Virus record (IMG/VR): IMGVR_UViG_3300023445_000001
Coordinates: 1 to 45,172 of that record
Length of the DNA: 45,172 bases
Reading direction: 5' to 3' (one strand)
Origin: a virus
Made by a program: the position numbers and the translations under genes. The notes beneath the pieces were generated by a model, which saw nothing but the letters and a program-made list of their open reading frames with translations, was not told where the DNA came from and did no database searches. Shown here piece by piece: positions 1-7,640 of this stretch (positions are counted from its first letter, which is position 1; each line of letters begins with the position of its first letter).

Positions 1-127
1 ACGTAACCAGCAAGCTTGACTATGTGCAAGCAGTCTTCAGCGCCTTCGTCAGCGTCTTCCTGCGATACGTCGCTGACTGCGACGAGCGCACCGAACTCCG
101 CCATCTTGTGCCAGTCGATTACTTCCG
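1..127. repeat. Terminal direct repeat, left copy
   Basis: These 127 bases are identical to the last 127 bases of the window (45046-45172). An exact overlap of this length at both ends is what a de Bruijn assembler using k=127 leaves on a circular contig, so I read it as an assembly overlap rather than a biological terminal repeat. A gene continues across the join in frame, which supports circularity or circular permutation. Confidence 0.93.
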
Positions 128-176
128 GCATCAGCACGACTTTGTCGTTTCCTGCTTTCGTGAAGAATTTAGGCAT
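1..176 (-). CDS. Hypothetical protein, 5' part (gene crosses the contig junction)
   Basis: This is the N-terminal part of a 97-residue protein whose remainder is at 44928-45172. The ATG at 174-176 follows a strong GGAGG site, and the ATG overlaps the end of the upstream CxxCxGxG gene, so the two are probably translationally coupled. The protein begins MPKFFTKAGN and reads through position 1 into the right end of the window. An internal ATG 25 codons in would give a shorter product, but it lacks a comparable ribosome site. I recognise no domain. The C-terminal half has a small beta-rich pattern (GQRVIASWRF). It lies in the early small-gene operon. Confidence 0.75.
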   Translation of the reverse strand, partial: MPKFFTKAGNDKVVLMPEVIDWHKMAEFGALVAVSDVSQEDADEGAEDCLHIVKLAGY

Positions 177-573
177 CTAGGACCTCCATATATGCTTCGA
201 ACGTAGTGAGCAGTTCCATAGCGTCTTCAGAGCGTGTTGACTTGCGTTCGTAAACAGCAAGGAAGTCCACAAGGATCTTTTCTTGTGTGATGCCGTGCTC
301 GTGAAGCTTTTTCACCATGTCTTCGAATGTGCCGTAGTTGCATATGAACTCAAATTGTGTGGATGTGGGTACGACTTCGGGATTTGATACTTCGCCAGCG
401 CCGTTGCAAGTGCTGCAAGTTGCGTTTCCTGTTTCACCCATTCCGTGGCATTGGTAGCAAGTTGTTCCGTCGTGCATACCTTCGCCGCTTCCGTTGCAGT
501 TGCAGCACAGCTCGCTGACTGTACCCGCACCGTCGCATTCTTCGCAGGGGATTAGGGCGCTTTTCGCGCCCAT
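169..573 (-). CDS. Zinc-finger protein with four CxxCxGxG motifs (DnaJ central-domain-like)
   Basis: The 134-residue product carries four cysteine motifs in its first 60 residues: CEECDGAG, CCNCNGSG, CYQCHGMG and CSTCNGAG. This is the arrangement that binds two zinc ions in DnaJ, but there is no J domain. The remaining 75 residues look helical and acidic. I chose the ATG at 571-573 because AGGG lies 7 bases upstream; a GTG five codons earlier has no such support. Phages commonly carry free-standing proteins of this type and their role is not established; RNA or protein binding is a guess. The gene follows promoter P1 and overlaps the next gene by 8 bases. Confidence 0.7.
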   Translation of the reverse strand: MGAKSALIPCEECDGAGTVSELCCNCNGSGEGMHDGTTCYQCHGMGETGNATCSTCNGAGEVSNPEVVPTSTQFEFICNYGTFEDMVKKLHEHGITQEKILVDFLAVYERKSTRSEDAMELLTTFEAYMEVLDA

Positions 574-577
574 TGCT

Positions 578-745
578 TCACCCTTCACGTTGAATTCGCA
601 AGATGATAACTACTTGCGCTCCTGTGATTTGTTTTTGTTGTGTTACGCGAGCCCACATATCGCGCATGAATTTAGACTTGTGGTCGCGTGACAAGCTTGC
701 ATAGTCATGAGCGTTATCGAACTGATCTTGTGTGAGTGCTGCCAT
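578..745 (-). CDS. Hypothetical protein, 55 aa
   Basis: This is the first gene after promoter P1. The start at 743-745 has AAGGAA about 8 bases upstream, whereas a longer in-frame reading would run through the promoter's own 5' hairpin and is unlikely. The product begins MAALTQDQFDNA, is mostly helical with many charged residues and ends in a beta-like stretch (AQVVIILRIQ). Its stop codon lies in the ribosome site of the following zinc-finger gene, so the two are probably co-translated. Function unknown. Confidence 0.6.
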   Translation of the reverse strand: MAALTQDQFDNAHDYASLSRDHKSKFMRDMWARVTQQKQITGAQVVIILRIQREG

Positions 746-771
746 TTTAGTTTCCTTTTCAGTTTTTGATT

Positions 772-789
772 TAGGCAACTGCTTGCCTA
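772..789 (-). promoter_or_regulatory. 5'-terminal stem-loop of the P1 transcript
   Basis: TAGGCA-actgct-TGCCTA is a perfect 6-bp stem with a 6-base loop. It begins about 2 bases after the predicted P1 start site. The same 18 bases recur at 13617-13634 downstream of P4. A structure at the extreme 5' end would be expected to slow RNase E-type decay of the message. Confidence 0.6.
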
Positions 790-797
790 TAGAGCGT

Positions 798-825
798 ATT
801 ATAGCGAGACAAACTATAAGCACAA
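798..825 (-). promoter_or_regulatory. Early promoter P1 with TATAG-N9-CTATA operator
   Basis: On the minus strand TTGTGC (820-825) and a perfect TATAAT (798-803) are separated by 16 bases. A dyad TTATAG-N9-CTATAA covers 799-819. The identical layout occurs at four other places (1096, 8869, 13643 and 15156). It should drive the small-gene operon from 745 through the junction down to 40181. Confidence 0.8.
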
Positions 826-835
826 GCTTTTTATT

Positions 836-1075
836 TTAGTCACGTAAAGCGTCACGAATCATCCGCACTGCTTCTTCGCGATCTATAGTCGAATCCAAGT
901 GCCGCAGAAGCTCTTCGGCTGCAAGTGGCGCAAACTTCGCGCGGTAAGCACTGCTCACCTGTGTCTTACCTGTTTCCCAGTCGCTCACTTGTTCTTGCGT
1001 AGGAATATCCATGCGCGTTGCAAATTGTTCTTGCGTTAAGCATAGCTGGCATCGTGCTAGTTTTGTGATGTTCAT
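836..1075 (-). CDS. Cro/CI-type helix-turn-helix regulator
   Basis: The 79-residue product has an N-terminal XRE-like helix-turn-helix: LTQEQFATRM, a turn, then EQVSDWETGKTQ, the usual recognition-helix ending W-E-x-G. A helical C-terminus may serve dimerisation. The ATG at 1073-1075 follows AGGAG. The gene has its own promoter P2 only about 20 bases upstream and lies between P1 and P2, both carrying the TATAG-N9-CTATA dyad. It is therefore the best candidate for the protein that binds all five early operators, including its own; this link is inferred. No integrase accompanies it, so it is more likely a Cro-like timing repressor than a prophage repressor. Confidence 0.8.
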   Translation of the reverse strand: MNITKLARCQLCLTQEQFATRMDIPTQEQVSDWETGKTQVSSAYRAKFAPLAAEELLRHLDSTIDREEAVRMIRDALRD

Positions 1076-1095
1076 TTGTTGCTCCTGTTCCGTGT

Positions 1096-1123
1096 ATTAT
1101 AGTGACGCCTACTATATAAGCAA
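1096..1123 (-). promoter_or_regulatory. Early promoter P2 with TATAG-N9-CTATA operator
   Basis: TTGCTT (1118-1123), a 16-base spacer, then TATAAT (1096-1101) on the minus strand. TTATAG at 1097-1102 and CTATA at 1112-1116 are separated by 9 bases. It lies in the short gap after the DNA polymerase stop and reads into the helix-turn-helix gene, suggesting autoregulation. Unlike the other four sites it shows no 5' hairpin. Confidence 0.78.
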
Positions 1124-1131
1124 GCGTCATG

Positions 1132-3099
1132 TCAAAGGTCTTGCAAGTGACCCCAGTCATCGCCGCGTTCTGCATCAGCGATCAGCGGCACTTTTGTTCC
1201 GAAGTCCTGCATAAGCTCAATCACTTTGTTGATAGCAGCCCAGCCCTCCTCGGTGTCCGGTACGCTCCAGTCAAGTTCATCGTGTACAGTAAGCAATGGC
1301 GCTCCAAGCACGTCGCAGACGCCTGACTCCCACACCTTAACCATTGCGAGTTTCATAATGTCAGCAGCACTGCCTTGAATAAGCGCATTCAATGCCTTGT
1401 GCGTTTTTGCACGCTTCACTCTGCCGTACGCTTCAACTGCTTGCTTGTAAGGCAGCGGAATAGCATCTGCGTCCCATTTAATAGACTCAAAGAGCGGAAA
1501 CCTATGACGGCGCCCTGCATAGCTGAAAATATGACCGCGATGTGCGGCAGTAGTGGACGCAAGTTCTGCAAGTGCTTTCACAAAGGGTGCGCGTCCATGA
1601 TACGTTGCGAACAACTCGGCGGAGTCACTTGCTGTGAGCCCAAGTTCTGCTGAAAGTTTTCTTTGCCCCATGCCGTATGCCAAGCCGAAGTTGATGTTCT
1701 TTGCTGTTTTCCTGTCAATGTTACACAGGTCCGCAACGGCTTGATGGAAGTCTGTTGTAGGATCGGCTTTGTAGAGCTCAACAGCTTCTTCCGCTTCAGG
1801 TCCTTTCGCATATTCCAAGAGCAAGCGATATTCAACCTGCGAATAATCTAGCTTGACCCATACTTCGCCAGGCTCCGGAACAAACAATCCACGAATCAAC
1901 GGACCAAGCTCTGGATCCCTTGCAGGGATGTTCTGCAAGTTTGGGTTTGACGAACTGAAACGTCCTGAAACAGTGCCACCATCGTCGCTTCGTAAAGGAT
2001 GGAACTCGCCGTGAATGCGTCCATTGTGGTTGTGCTTTGTTAAGTACCCGTCAACAAACGTGCCCAACATCTTTTCATACTTGCGCAAGTTCCTGATTGC
2101 TTCCCCAATAGGATGCCCACACTTTTCGAGCCAGCCCTTTGTGAAGCTTGGACGCTTTGTCTTAGCTGTGCGAGGGTACTCAACACCAACAGCATCGAAC
2201 GCTCTCGCAATGTCGTCAGCAGAGTTTGGGTCAACGACTGTGCCGGCAGCTTCCGCCAACAGCTCTTTCGACTCCTCTATTCTGCCAGTCAGTGACGCAT
2301 GTAGTTCAGCAACTTTCTCCGTGTTGATTCGGACGCCACGTTTGCGCATTGCAACAAGCATCAGAAGCAGCCTGTGCTCAAGATCCACAACAGGGCTGAG
2401 GTTTTGCGCGTTGATCTCCTGTAATTGTAGTTCGCGAATGCGTAAAGGCAAGTCAACATCGCCTTCAGCATAAGGGCCGACAAGCTCTACAGGCGATCGA
2501 TAAATGTTTGCGCGTTGCTTCCCTGTAGCAGGCCCGCCAAACGATTCAGAGCACCACTCATACAACGCTTCGCTTGCTTTGTGCTCGTTCAAGTATTTCT
2601 TCGCTATGTTGTCCAGTGAATATGACTTTGCGTGTTCGTCCAGTAGTGCTTCCACCCATTGCACGTCAAAGAACGGACCCGTGACTTGCACGTCCATTGT
2701 TGTGAGCCAACCTACGTCATACATTAAGTTCGCGCCAACAATCACTGCATCAGTGTTGAGCACTTTGTTGAGCCAGCGTGCAACGCGCCCTTTCGGCAAA
2801 TCACCTGCTCCGTGGTTGATAGGAAAGTACCAGCGTCGTCCATCATCTGCACCAATAGCAATTCCAAGAACATGCCCGTCGTTGTGCGCCCATCCTGGTC
2901 CTTTCTCTAGCAGGTGCGGATCATATGTTTCCAAATCCACTGCGATTGCTTTGCAGGCGGATAAGTCGGGCCATTCTTGAGGTGGAAGCCAGCCTGTAGC
3001 AGGTGTGGGCACAAACACGACTTCACGCGGTGCGTTGCTGCTTTTCTTTTGTCGTTCTGCGTCCTGCCAGAACATTCCTTTCATATCAGCGCGTGCCAT
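1132..3099 (-). CDS. Family A DNA polymerase with 3'-5' exonuclease domain
   Basis: This is the replicative polymerase, 655 residues. The N-terminal third is a DEDDy proofreading exonuclease: AVDLETY supplies the DxE of Exo I, NLMYDVGWL is Exo II and YAEGDVDL is the YxxxD of Exo III. The polymerase domain shows motif A (LDYSQVEYR), motif B (RKTAKNINFGLAYG) and motif C (VHDELDW). There is no 5'-3' nuclease domain, as is usual for phage enzymes. It starts at the ATG at 3097-3099 after AGGTGG and overlaps the preceding membrane-protein gene by 14 bases. It is the last gene of the operon that also makes the sliding clamp and the deazaguanine enzymes. Confidence 0.97.
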   Translation of the reverse strand: MARADMKGMFWQDAERQKKSSNAPREVVFVPTPATGWLPPQEWPDLSACKAIAVDLETYDPHLLEKGPGWAHNDGHVLGIAIGADDGRRWYFPINHGAGDLPKGRVARWLNKVLNTDAVIVGANLMYDVGWLTTMDVQVTGPFFDVQWVEALLDEHAKSYSLDNIAKKYLNEHKASEALYEWCSESFGGPATGKQRANIYRSPVELVGPYAEGDVDLPLRIRELQLQEINAQNLSPVVDLEHRLLLMLVAMRKRGVRINTEKVAELHASLTGRIEESKELLAEAAGTVVDPNSADDIARAFDAVGVEYPRTAKTKRPSFTKGWLEKCGHPIGEAIRNLRKYEKMLGTFVDGYLTKHNHNGRIHGEFHPLRSDDGGTVSGRFSSSNPNLQNIPARDPELGPLIRGLFVPEPGEVWVKLDYSQVEYRLLLEYAKGPEAEEAVELYKADPTTDFHQAVADLCNIDRKTAKNINFGLAYGMGQRKLSAELGLTASDSAELFATYHGRAPFVKALAELASTTAAHRGHIFSYAGRRHRFPLFESIKWDADAIPLPYKQAVEAYGRVKRAKTHKALNALIQGSAADIMKLAMVKVWESGVCDVLGAPLLTVHDELDWSVPDTEEGWAAINKVIELMQDFGTKVPLIADAERGDDWGHLQDL

Positions 3100-3307
3100 G
3101 TTGCCACCTATTGAACGCTCTGCGCCATATGTAAGACCTGGTGAAGCTAATTACTGTGAAATAGCAAGTGATTAAGAATCCGTCTGTGTAACTGCTTGTC
3201 AAACCGAACAAAGGAACAGCTCCCCATTCCCATGCCGCCCAAGCGACAAAGAATCCAGAGATGTAGTTGAAGGAGACTTCGCACAAGCTTTGCTTTCTGC
3301 TTTGCAT
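3086..3307 (-). CDS. Small phage membrane protein (DUF7220-like)
   Basis: The 73-residue product has two hydrophobic segments (about residues 13-33 and 40-58) and a basic C-terminus (RSYIWRRAFNRW). The pattern QSRxxSLxE near the start, a PLFGL turn between the segments and FTVISFTRSY with trailing arginines matches a widespread family of tiny phage membrane proteins of unknown function, which I believe is DUF7220. The ATG at 3305-3307 overlaps the clamp stop codon by one base (TAATG), and the 3' end overlaps the polymerase start. A longer reading frame into the clamp gene is not credible. Confidence 0.75.
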   Translation of the reverse strand: MQSRKQSLCEVSFNYISGFFVAWAAWEWGAVPLFGLTSSYTDGFLITCYFTVISFTRSYIWRRAFNRWQHGTR

Positions 3308-4251
3308 TAGATGACTCCTGCGATAACGCCTTCGACGTCGTTCCCTTTCCATAGTGCTGGAACTTGCTCGAAACTCGCGCTCGTTGCGCTCTCTAACACC
3401 AAAAGCAGCATCTTCGCATGGAACTTGCACTCTGCAAACGTGTATCCAGATATCTCCGCTGTAGTAGCACCGTCAGCAGTTGATATTCCGTCCTCGTTTA
3501 GCGCAACAACAGGGAAATTCGGATCTGGACAGAAAGCAGTCAGCCGCTTCACTTGCTTTGCAAAGCCCTCTGGCAGAGCGGGCAATCCGCTATAGTCGTC
3601 AGGCATGTACTCGCCCAGCTTGGGCCACGCACCTGTGCCAAGCTTTGTTTGCATCCATGCGCCGTTGCTCCAGAAGAAAGACAGTGTTGATTCTCCTATA
3701 GACATGCACTCAGGTGGCGTACCTATACGCAACAGCTCGTCAACAGCCCAAACAGGTAAGGACAAGTCAACGCCCATGTCCGGAGCGGGTGCTTTCGCAA
3801 GAATGATATTGTTTGTTGCGTAAGCGTAACCTTCAGAGAGTAGAACTCCACAAGACCACTGACGGGTTGCGTCAGTGCTGATGAAAGGCTTCAAGCTCCG
3901 AAGAGCGGTAAGAAGCTTCTTGTCAACTGCAACGCGCTCATCTGTTGCTTGTGCAGTGCGAGGGAACTCGACGTCAAGCATGGGCAGCTTCGCTTTGAAG
4001 CGCCCTGCAGAAATAGTCAACGACATCTCGTTGATTTCCAAGTTTGGTGAGCCGCTGCATGTGTCAACCGCTTTCAGAAACTTATCGGCGGGCACTACAA
4101 TGTCGCCGGTAATTCCTGCGATAGGTGCGTCAAGCACAAGGCGCCCGTTTGAGCCCTGCACGCGCCCATCCGCGATGTGAAAGTGTGTCAGCACAGGAAC
4201 AATATCTTTCTCACTCACTGCCCCATGTACAAATTTCAAAGATTCAAGCAT
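3307..4251 (-). CDS. DNA sliding clamp (DnaN-like)
   Basis: At 314 residues this is slightly shorter than bacterial beta clamps (about 366). The start resembles DnaN (residues 1-60: LKFVHGAVSEKDIVPVLTHF, then IVVPADKFLKAV), and repeated beta-alpha units follow, such as LEINEMSLTISAGRFKAKLP. It would encircle DNA and tether the family A polymerase encoded two genes downstream in the same operon. GGAG sits 7 bases before the ATG. The C-terminus of a bacterial clamp that binds partner peptides is not clearly conserved here, so its partners may be phage-encoded. Confidence 0.85.
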   Translation of the reverse strand: MLESLKFVHGAVSEKDIVPVLTHFHIADGRVQGSNGRLVLDAPIAGITGDIVVPADKFLKAVDTCSGSPNLEINEMSLTISAGRFKAKLPMLDVEFPRTAQATDERVAVDKKLLTALRSLKPFISTDATRQWSCGVLLSEGYAYATNNIILAKAPAPDMGVDLSLPVWAVDELLRIGTPPECMSIGESTLSFFWSNGAWMQTKLGTGAWPKLGEYMPDDYSGLPALPEGFAKQVKRLTAFCPDPNFPVVALNEDGISTADGATTAEISGYTFAECKFHAKMLLLVLESATSASFEQVPALWKGNDVEGVIAGVI

Positions 4252-4260
4252 ATTATTCTC

Positions 4261-5187
4261 CTAGAAGTCAAAAAGTGAGCTAGTCGGCAAAGGCACTTTC
4301 GAAACGCTATTTACCCATTCAAGCGTTTCCAGCATGTTGAAAGCCATCCTTTCTCCATGTCCTTCGCTCAGTTCAGTAAGATTAAAGCCGTGATGTTCAG
4401 CACGTTCAGCGACGTAGTCCTTGAAGTGGCTTGAGACTGTTGAAATGTGCTTGCCCATGTCCTTCATTGCAGGCGACTCGCTTGAGACGCTGACAGGGAC
4501 CAACTTGTCACCCGACATGACAGTGATGTTGCCCATCGCTCCTGCGAACACCCAAGAAGCTGAGTCCGCACTATACCAAGGAACGCCTTGCACCATGCGC
4601 CCGCCTGTTGTTGCAAGGCCGTGAGTCTTGCTGTTCGGGATCAGCTTGTGTACTTCAGCTGACCACGTCACCCTATTCTTCTCAGGTAAATCATTACGAG
4701 GACTGATGCAGATGTATTCTGCCATTCTAGCAACTTCAGCAAGGCGTTCCTTCGCTTCGTTTTGATGGAACACTGGCAGCACTCTGTCGCCGAACTCTTT
4801 GACTAATATCTCGAAGTTCCTGTCTGACTCTTCAATAGCAGCTTCAAGCTCCGCTGTACCAGCAGTTCTCCCCGGCGAACCAGGGATTCTGTCCAAGTTG
4901 ATAAGCCAAATTGCCTTCAACTTGTCTTCGTACTGGTCAATGAACTTACCATACACGCGCATCAGTGCATCAAGATCAACAGAGTCACCTTTTGACCATG
5001 CTGTGAAAGCGCCCGAATCAAGTAGCATCTCACAATGACCTTCACGCCTTGATGCAAGCTCGCCCCATTTGAAACAATTCTTCACATAAGCACCGTGGCA
5101 AGATTGCAAGCGCCACGGGCACTCGTGAGCAATCCTGTCAAGCAGGTCACCCTTGAATGTTCCTATGCCTGAGAAGTAGTATTTCAT
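4261..5187 (-). CDS. dpdA: DpdA: DNA-guanine transglycosylase for 7-deazaguanine insertion
   Basis: The 308-residue protein is a member of the tRNA-guanine transglycosylase superfamily of the phage DpdA type. It has the [10 protein letters not shown] motif at about residue 55, where the Asp is expected to be catalytic, then INLDRIPG, and later [20 protein letters not shown], a signature of DpdA. In characterised phages DpdA exchanges guanine in DNA for a 7-deazaguanine base. Its ATG overlaps the queF stop (ATGA). The classical CxCxxC zinc site of bacterial Tgt is not evident. With folE, queD, queE, queC and queF directly upstream, DNA rather than tRNA is the expected substrate. Confidence 0.9.
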   Translation of the reverse strand: MKYYFSGIGTFKGDLLDRIAHECPWRLQSCHGAYVKNCFKWGELASRREGHCEMLLDSGAFTAWSKGDSVDLDALMRVYGKFIDQYEDKLKAIWLINLDRIPGSPGRTAGTAELEAAIEESDRNFEILVKEFGDRVLPVFHQNEAKERLAEVARMAEYICISPRNDLPEKNRVTWSAEVHKLIPNSKTHGLATTGGRMVQGVPWYSADSASWVFAGAMGNITVMSGDKLVPVSVSSESPAMKDMGKHISTVSSHFKDYVAERAEHHGFNLTELSEGHGERMAFNMLETLEWVNSVSKVPLPTSSLFDF

Positions 5188-5630
5188 TTCGAGGGCTTCA
5201 CGTAAGATGCGGTTGGCCAGAAAGGGATACCACCACGCGGTGTGAATTGACCTTCAACTTCCATCCACAGTGGATCAATCAAGTCGACAAGGTCGTTCAA
5301 GATGCGGACAACACAGCTCTCGTGAAACTCGCCGAAGTTGCGGAAGCTGCCCAGGTACAGCTTCAATGATTTACTCTCAACGCATGATTGGTCTGGCTTG
5401 TAGTTGACGACGATTGTAGCGAAGTCCGGTTGCCCTGTTTTTGGGCACAAGCTTGTGAACTCAGGACAGACGATGTTCAGCTCCAGTGACGCTTTCGCAG
5501 GATTGCGGTCCGCTTGCGCGTGTGGGCTTGGAAAGCACTCAAGAAGCTGCTTGTCAGGGCCCTTGTGCTGGTAGTCCGTGTCAGCTGACTTTCCTAGTTC
5601 TTTCAGGTTTGTGTGTAGCTCTTTTGCCAT
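5184..5630 (-). CDS. queF: QueF: preQ0 nitrile reductase
   Basis: NADPH-dependent 7-cyano-7-deazaguanine reductase, 148 residues, converting preQ0 to preQ1. The catalytic segment [11 protein letters not shown] supplies the nucleophilic Cys and the Asp seven residues later, and ESKSLKLYL is the QueF motif that distinguishes true reductases from the archaeal amidinotransferase QueF-L. The length fits the short, unimodular type. The start at 5628-5630 follows AGGAG; an upstream extension overlapping folE is not credible. Between folE and dpdA, it sets the chemistry of the DNA modification as preQ1 rather than preQ0. Confidence 0.92.
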   Translation of the reverse strand: MAKELHTNLKELGKSADTDYQHKGPDKQLLECFPSPHAQADRNPAKASLELNIVCPEFTSLCPKTGQPDFATIVVNYKPDQSCVESKSLKLYLGSFRNFGEFHESCVVRILNDLVDLIDPLWMEVEGQFTPRGGIPFWPTASYVKPSK

Positions 5631-5640
5631 TTGTTCTCTC

Positions 5641-6510
5641 CTATTTAATAAGCTGCATGAACTCGGCGCGAGTATCATGCTCTTCTTTGAGTGCGCCGCG
5701 TAAAGCTGACGTGATTGTTGATGCGCCTTGACGCTGTATCCCGCGTGACTCCATGCACAAGTGACGGCATTCGATAACAACACCCACACCCAGCGGGTTC
5801 AAGTGCTGCTCAATTGCGTCTGCGATTTGAGTAGTCAAGCGTTCCTGCACTTGCAAGCGTTTGGCAAATATGTCAACTAAGCGAGACAACTTGCTCAAGC
5901 CCACGATCTTACCGTTGGGGATGTATGCAACATGTGCAACACCGAAGAATGGTGCTAAGTGATGCTCGCAATGTGAATACACGGGTATCTCTTTCACAAT
6001 AACCATCTCGTCAACCTTCTCAGCACCGTCTTCAAACACTTTAAGAACATCCTCAGGTGATTGCGTATAGCCAACGCTCCAGTTTTGCCAAGCTTTCAGC
6101 ACGCGCTTAGGCGTCTCAAGCAACCCACCGCGTGTTGGGTCTTCCCCGATAAACTGTAGCAACCTGACAACGATGTCTTCAGCACTGCCTTCAACAGAAC
6201 CTTCCCAAGGAAACACTAGCCATCCAAGTGATGGATCTTCTTGCTTGCTGTACAGTGCAAAGAAAGGCAAATCGTAGCGTGCGCGTGTTGCTCCTGAGTC
6301 TACAAGGTCATCAACGATAACATCCGCATCCTCTACGCGGTTTGCAACTTGGCATCCATGCCCAAGGAAATGCGCTACCAAGTAAGCAGCTGGCACGCCA
6401 CCACGCGGCACGCCGTAGATTGCACAATGCTTGATGCCTAGCTTGCTAATTTGTTGAGCGACGAGGTGCGCTTTGCTTGCGACTTGCTCGTGTGTCAATA
6501 CTGTTTTCAT
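5641..6510 (-). CDS. folE: Phosphoribosyltransferase-GTP cyclohydrolase I fusion
   Basis: A 289-residue two-domain enzyme. Residues 1 to about 105 form a type I phosphoribosyltransferase, with [16 protein letters not shown] as the PRPP-binding loop and [11 protein letters not shown] before it. From about residue 115 it is GTP cyclohydrolase [17 protein letters not shown], the zinc ligands in HCEHH and in [11 protein letters not shown]. This domain converts GTP to dihydroneopterin triphosphate, the first step towards preQ0. The start overlaps the queC stop by 4 bases. The fused domain might return guanine released by DpdA to GMP; this is a hypothesis. A plain FolE is about 180-220 residues, so the extra length is the N-terminal domain. 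Confidence 0.92.
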   Translation of the reverse strand: MKTVLTHEQVASKAHLVAQQISKLGIKHCAIYGVPRGGVPAAYLVAHFLGHGCQVANRVEDADVIVDDLVDSGATRARYDLPFFALYSKQEDPSLGWLVFPWEGSVEGSAEDIVVRLLQFIGEDPTRGGLLETPKRVLKAWQNWSVGYTQSPEDVLKVFEDGAEKVDEMVIVKEIPVYSHCEHHLAPFFGVAHVAYIPNGKIVGLSKLSRLVDIFAKRLQVQERLTTQIADAIEQHLNPLGVGVVIECRHLCMESRGIQRQGASTITSALRGALKEEHDTRAEFMQLIK

Positions 6511-7163
6511 TCTTCATACTCCGTTGAATCTATAATGTCAGCGAACTCCATTGCTTCGAGCCGCTCCTGGCATGCGCCGCACTTGCCACAGGCTTTTTCG
6601 CGCCCGTTGTAGCACGTCCATGACTTCGAGTAATCAATGCCCAGTTTCTTGCCCAATGCTGCGATGTCACCCTTAGACATATCGATGAAGGGAGCACGGA
6701 CCATCACAGGTTGGTAATTCGCAATCTGTGTGACCGTGCTCATCGCATCAACAAACTCTTTTCGGCAATCAGGGTAGATAGCATGATCGCCCGCATGCGC
6801 TCCGAAGTAAACCGCATCAGCGTTTATGCTCACAGCATAACCAACCGCAAGTGAGAGCATGATCATGTTCCTGTTTGGCACAACAGTTGACTTCATGCTG
6901 TCCTCTTCGTAATGCCCTTCAGGAATGTCAATGTCGGAAGTCAAGCTTGAGCCTTGCAGTAAAGCGTTGATAGACGTCACATCAACTACTTGGTGCTCGA
7001 CCTCAAGTTCAGAACACACACGAGCAGCATAGTCAAGCTCTTTGCTGTGGCGTTGACCGTAGTTAAACGATATTGCAGCGACTTCAAGCCCTTCGTTGAT
7101 TGCGCTGTGCAGCAATGTGAACGAGTCCATGCCGCCCGAGTAAATTATAACAGCCTTCTTCAT
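6507..7163 (-). CDS. queC: QueC: 7-cyano-7-deazaguanine synthase
   Basis: The 218-residue ATP-dependent enzyme turns 7-carboxy-7-deazaguanine into preQ0. The P-loop SGGMDSFT (residues 9-16) is the N-type PP-loop signature. VPNRNMIML and [15 protein letters not shown] are family motifs, and the C-terminal zinc site is [16 protein letters not shown], giving the four cysteines. No glutamine amidotransferase domain is fused to it, unlike the gat-queC of archaeosine-type phages, which fits production of preQ0 and then preQ1. Both ends overlap neighbours by ATGA. Confidence 0.95.
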   Translation of the reverse strand: MKKAVIIYSGGMDSFTLLHSAINEGLEVAAISFNYGQRHSKELDYAARVCSELEVEHQVVDVTSINALLQGSSLTSDIDIPEGHYEEDSMKSTVVPNRNMIMLSLAVGYAVSINADAVYFGAHAGDHAIYPDCRKEFVDAMSTVTQIANYQPVMVRAPFIDMSKGDIAALGKKLGIDYSKSWTCYNGREKACGKCGACQERLEAMEFADIIDSTEYEE

Positions 7164-7630
7164 AGCCCTTCTCCTTCATCGTAGAAGCTAGGCGATGCGT
7201 CTGCCCAGCTATTTGGGGTCTCATATAAGCGCACGCTCTCAAGTTGTAATTCCGTTCCAAACGCTATTTGGTAGTGAACATTCAGCATGTCAGCGGCCCA
7301 TTGTGCTAAGTTTTCAGCAGTGGGGATGAAGTCTACCACAACTGTTTTGTGATCAACGCCCATGCAGCACAGCGCATCGCGGCAGTCGTCATCGCCGGCG
7401 TAAACAACGAAGGCATGGTCCAAGGGTTCAGCAAACTTTTCCTCCGCTATTCGTTTCACGTCTCCAAAGTCAATAACCATTCCGTCGTCGCTTTCGTTGC
7501 GGATGGGCTTGACAGGGCCCTTCAGTGTCACTTCTAAGACATATCTGTGCCCGTGCATGTTGCGGCATTTGCTCTTGTGCGAAGGCACGCGATGCCCAGC
7601 ATCAAACTCAACTCTTTTTGTGATTTTCAT
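7160..7630 (-). CDS. queD: QueD: 6-carboxytetrahydropterin synthase
   Basis: The 156-residue enzyme acts on dihydroneopterin triphosphate to give 6-carboxy-5,6,7,8-tetrahydropterin, the second step of the pathway. [10 protein letters not shown] at the N-terminus and NMHGHRY supply the three zinc-binding histidines, and CRNMHGH includes the catalytic Cys region. [11 protein letters not shown] and PTAENLAQW are typical of the family, as is the C-terminal Glu in [14 protein letters not shown] precedes the ATG at 7628-7630. The stop overlaps the queC start by 4 bases. Confidence 0.95.
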   Translation of the reverse strand: MKITKRVEFDAGHRVPSHKSKCRNMHGHRYVLEVTLKGPVKPIRNESDDGMVIDFGDVKRIAEEKFAEPLDHAFVVYAGDDDCRDALCCMGVDHKTVVVDFIPTAENLAQWAADMLNVHYQIAFGTELQLESVRLYETPNSWADASPSFYDEGEGL

Positions 7631-7640
7631 TCAACTCTCC

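Noticed and set aside
2015-2980. Long plus-strand open frames opposite the DNA polymerase gene (152 and 158 codons).
   Set aside because: They are antisense shadows of a gene with clear polymerase motifs and lack ribosome sites.
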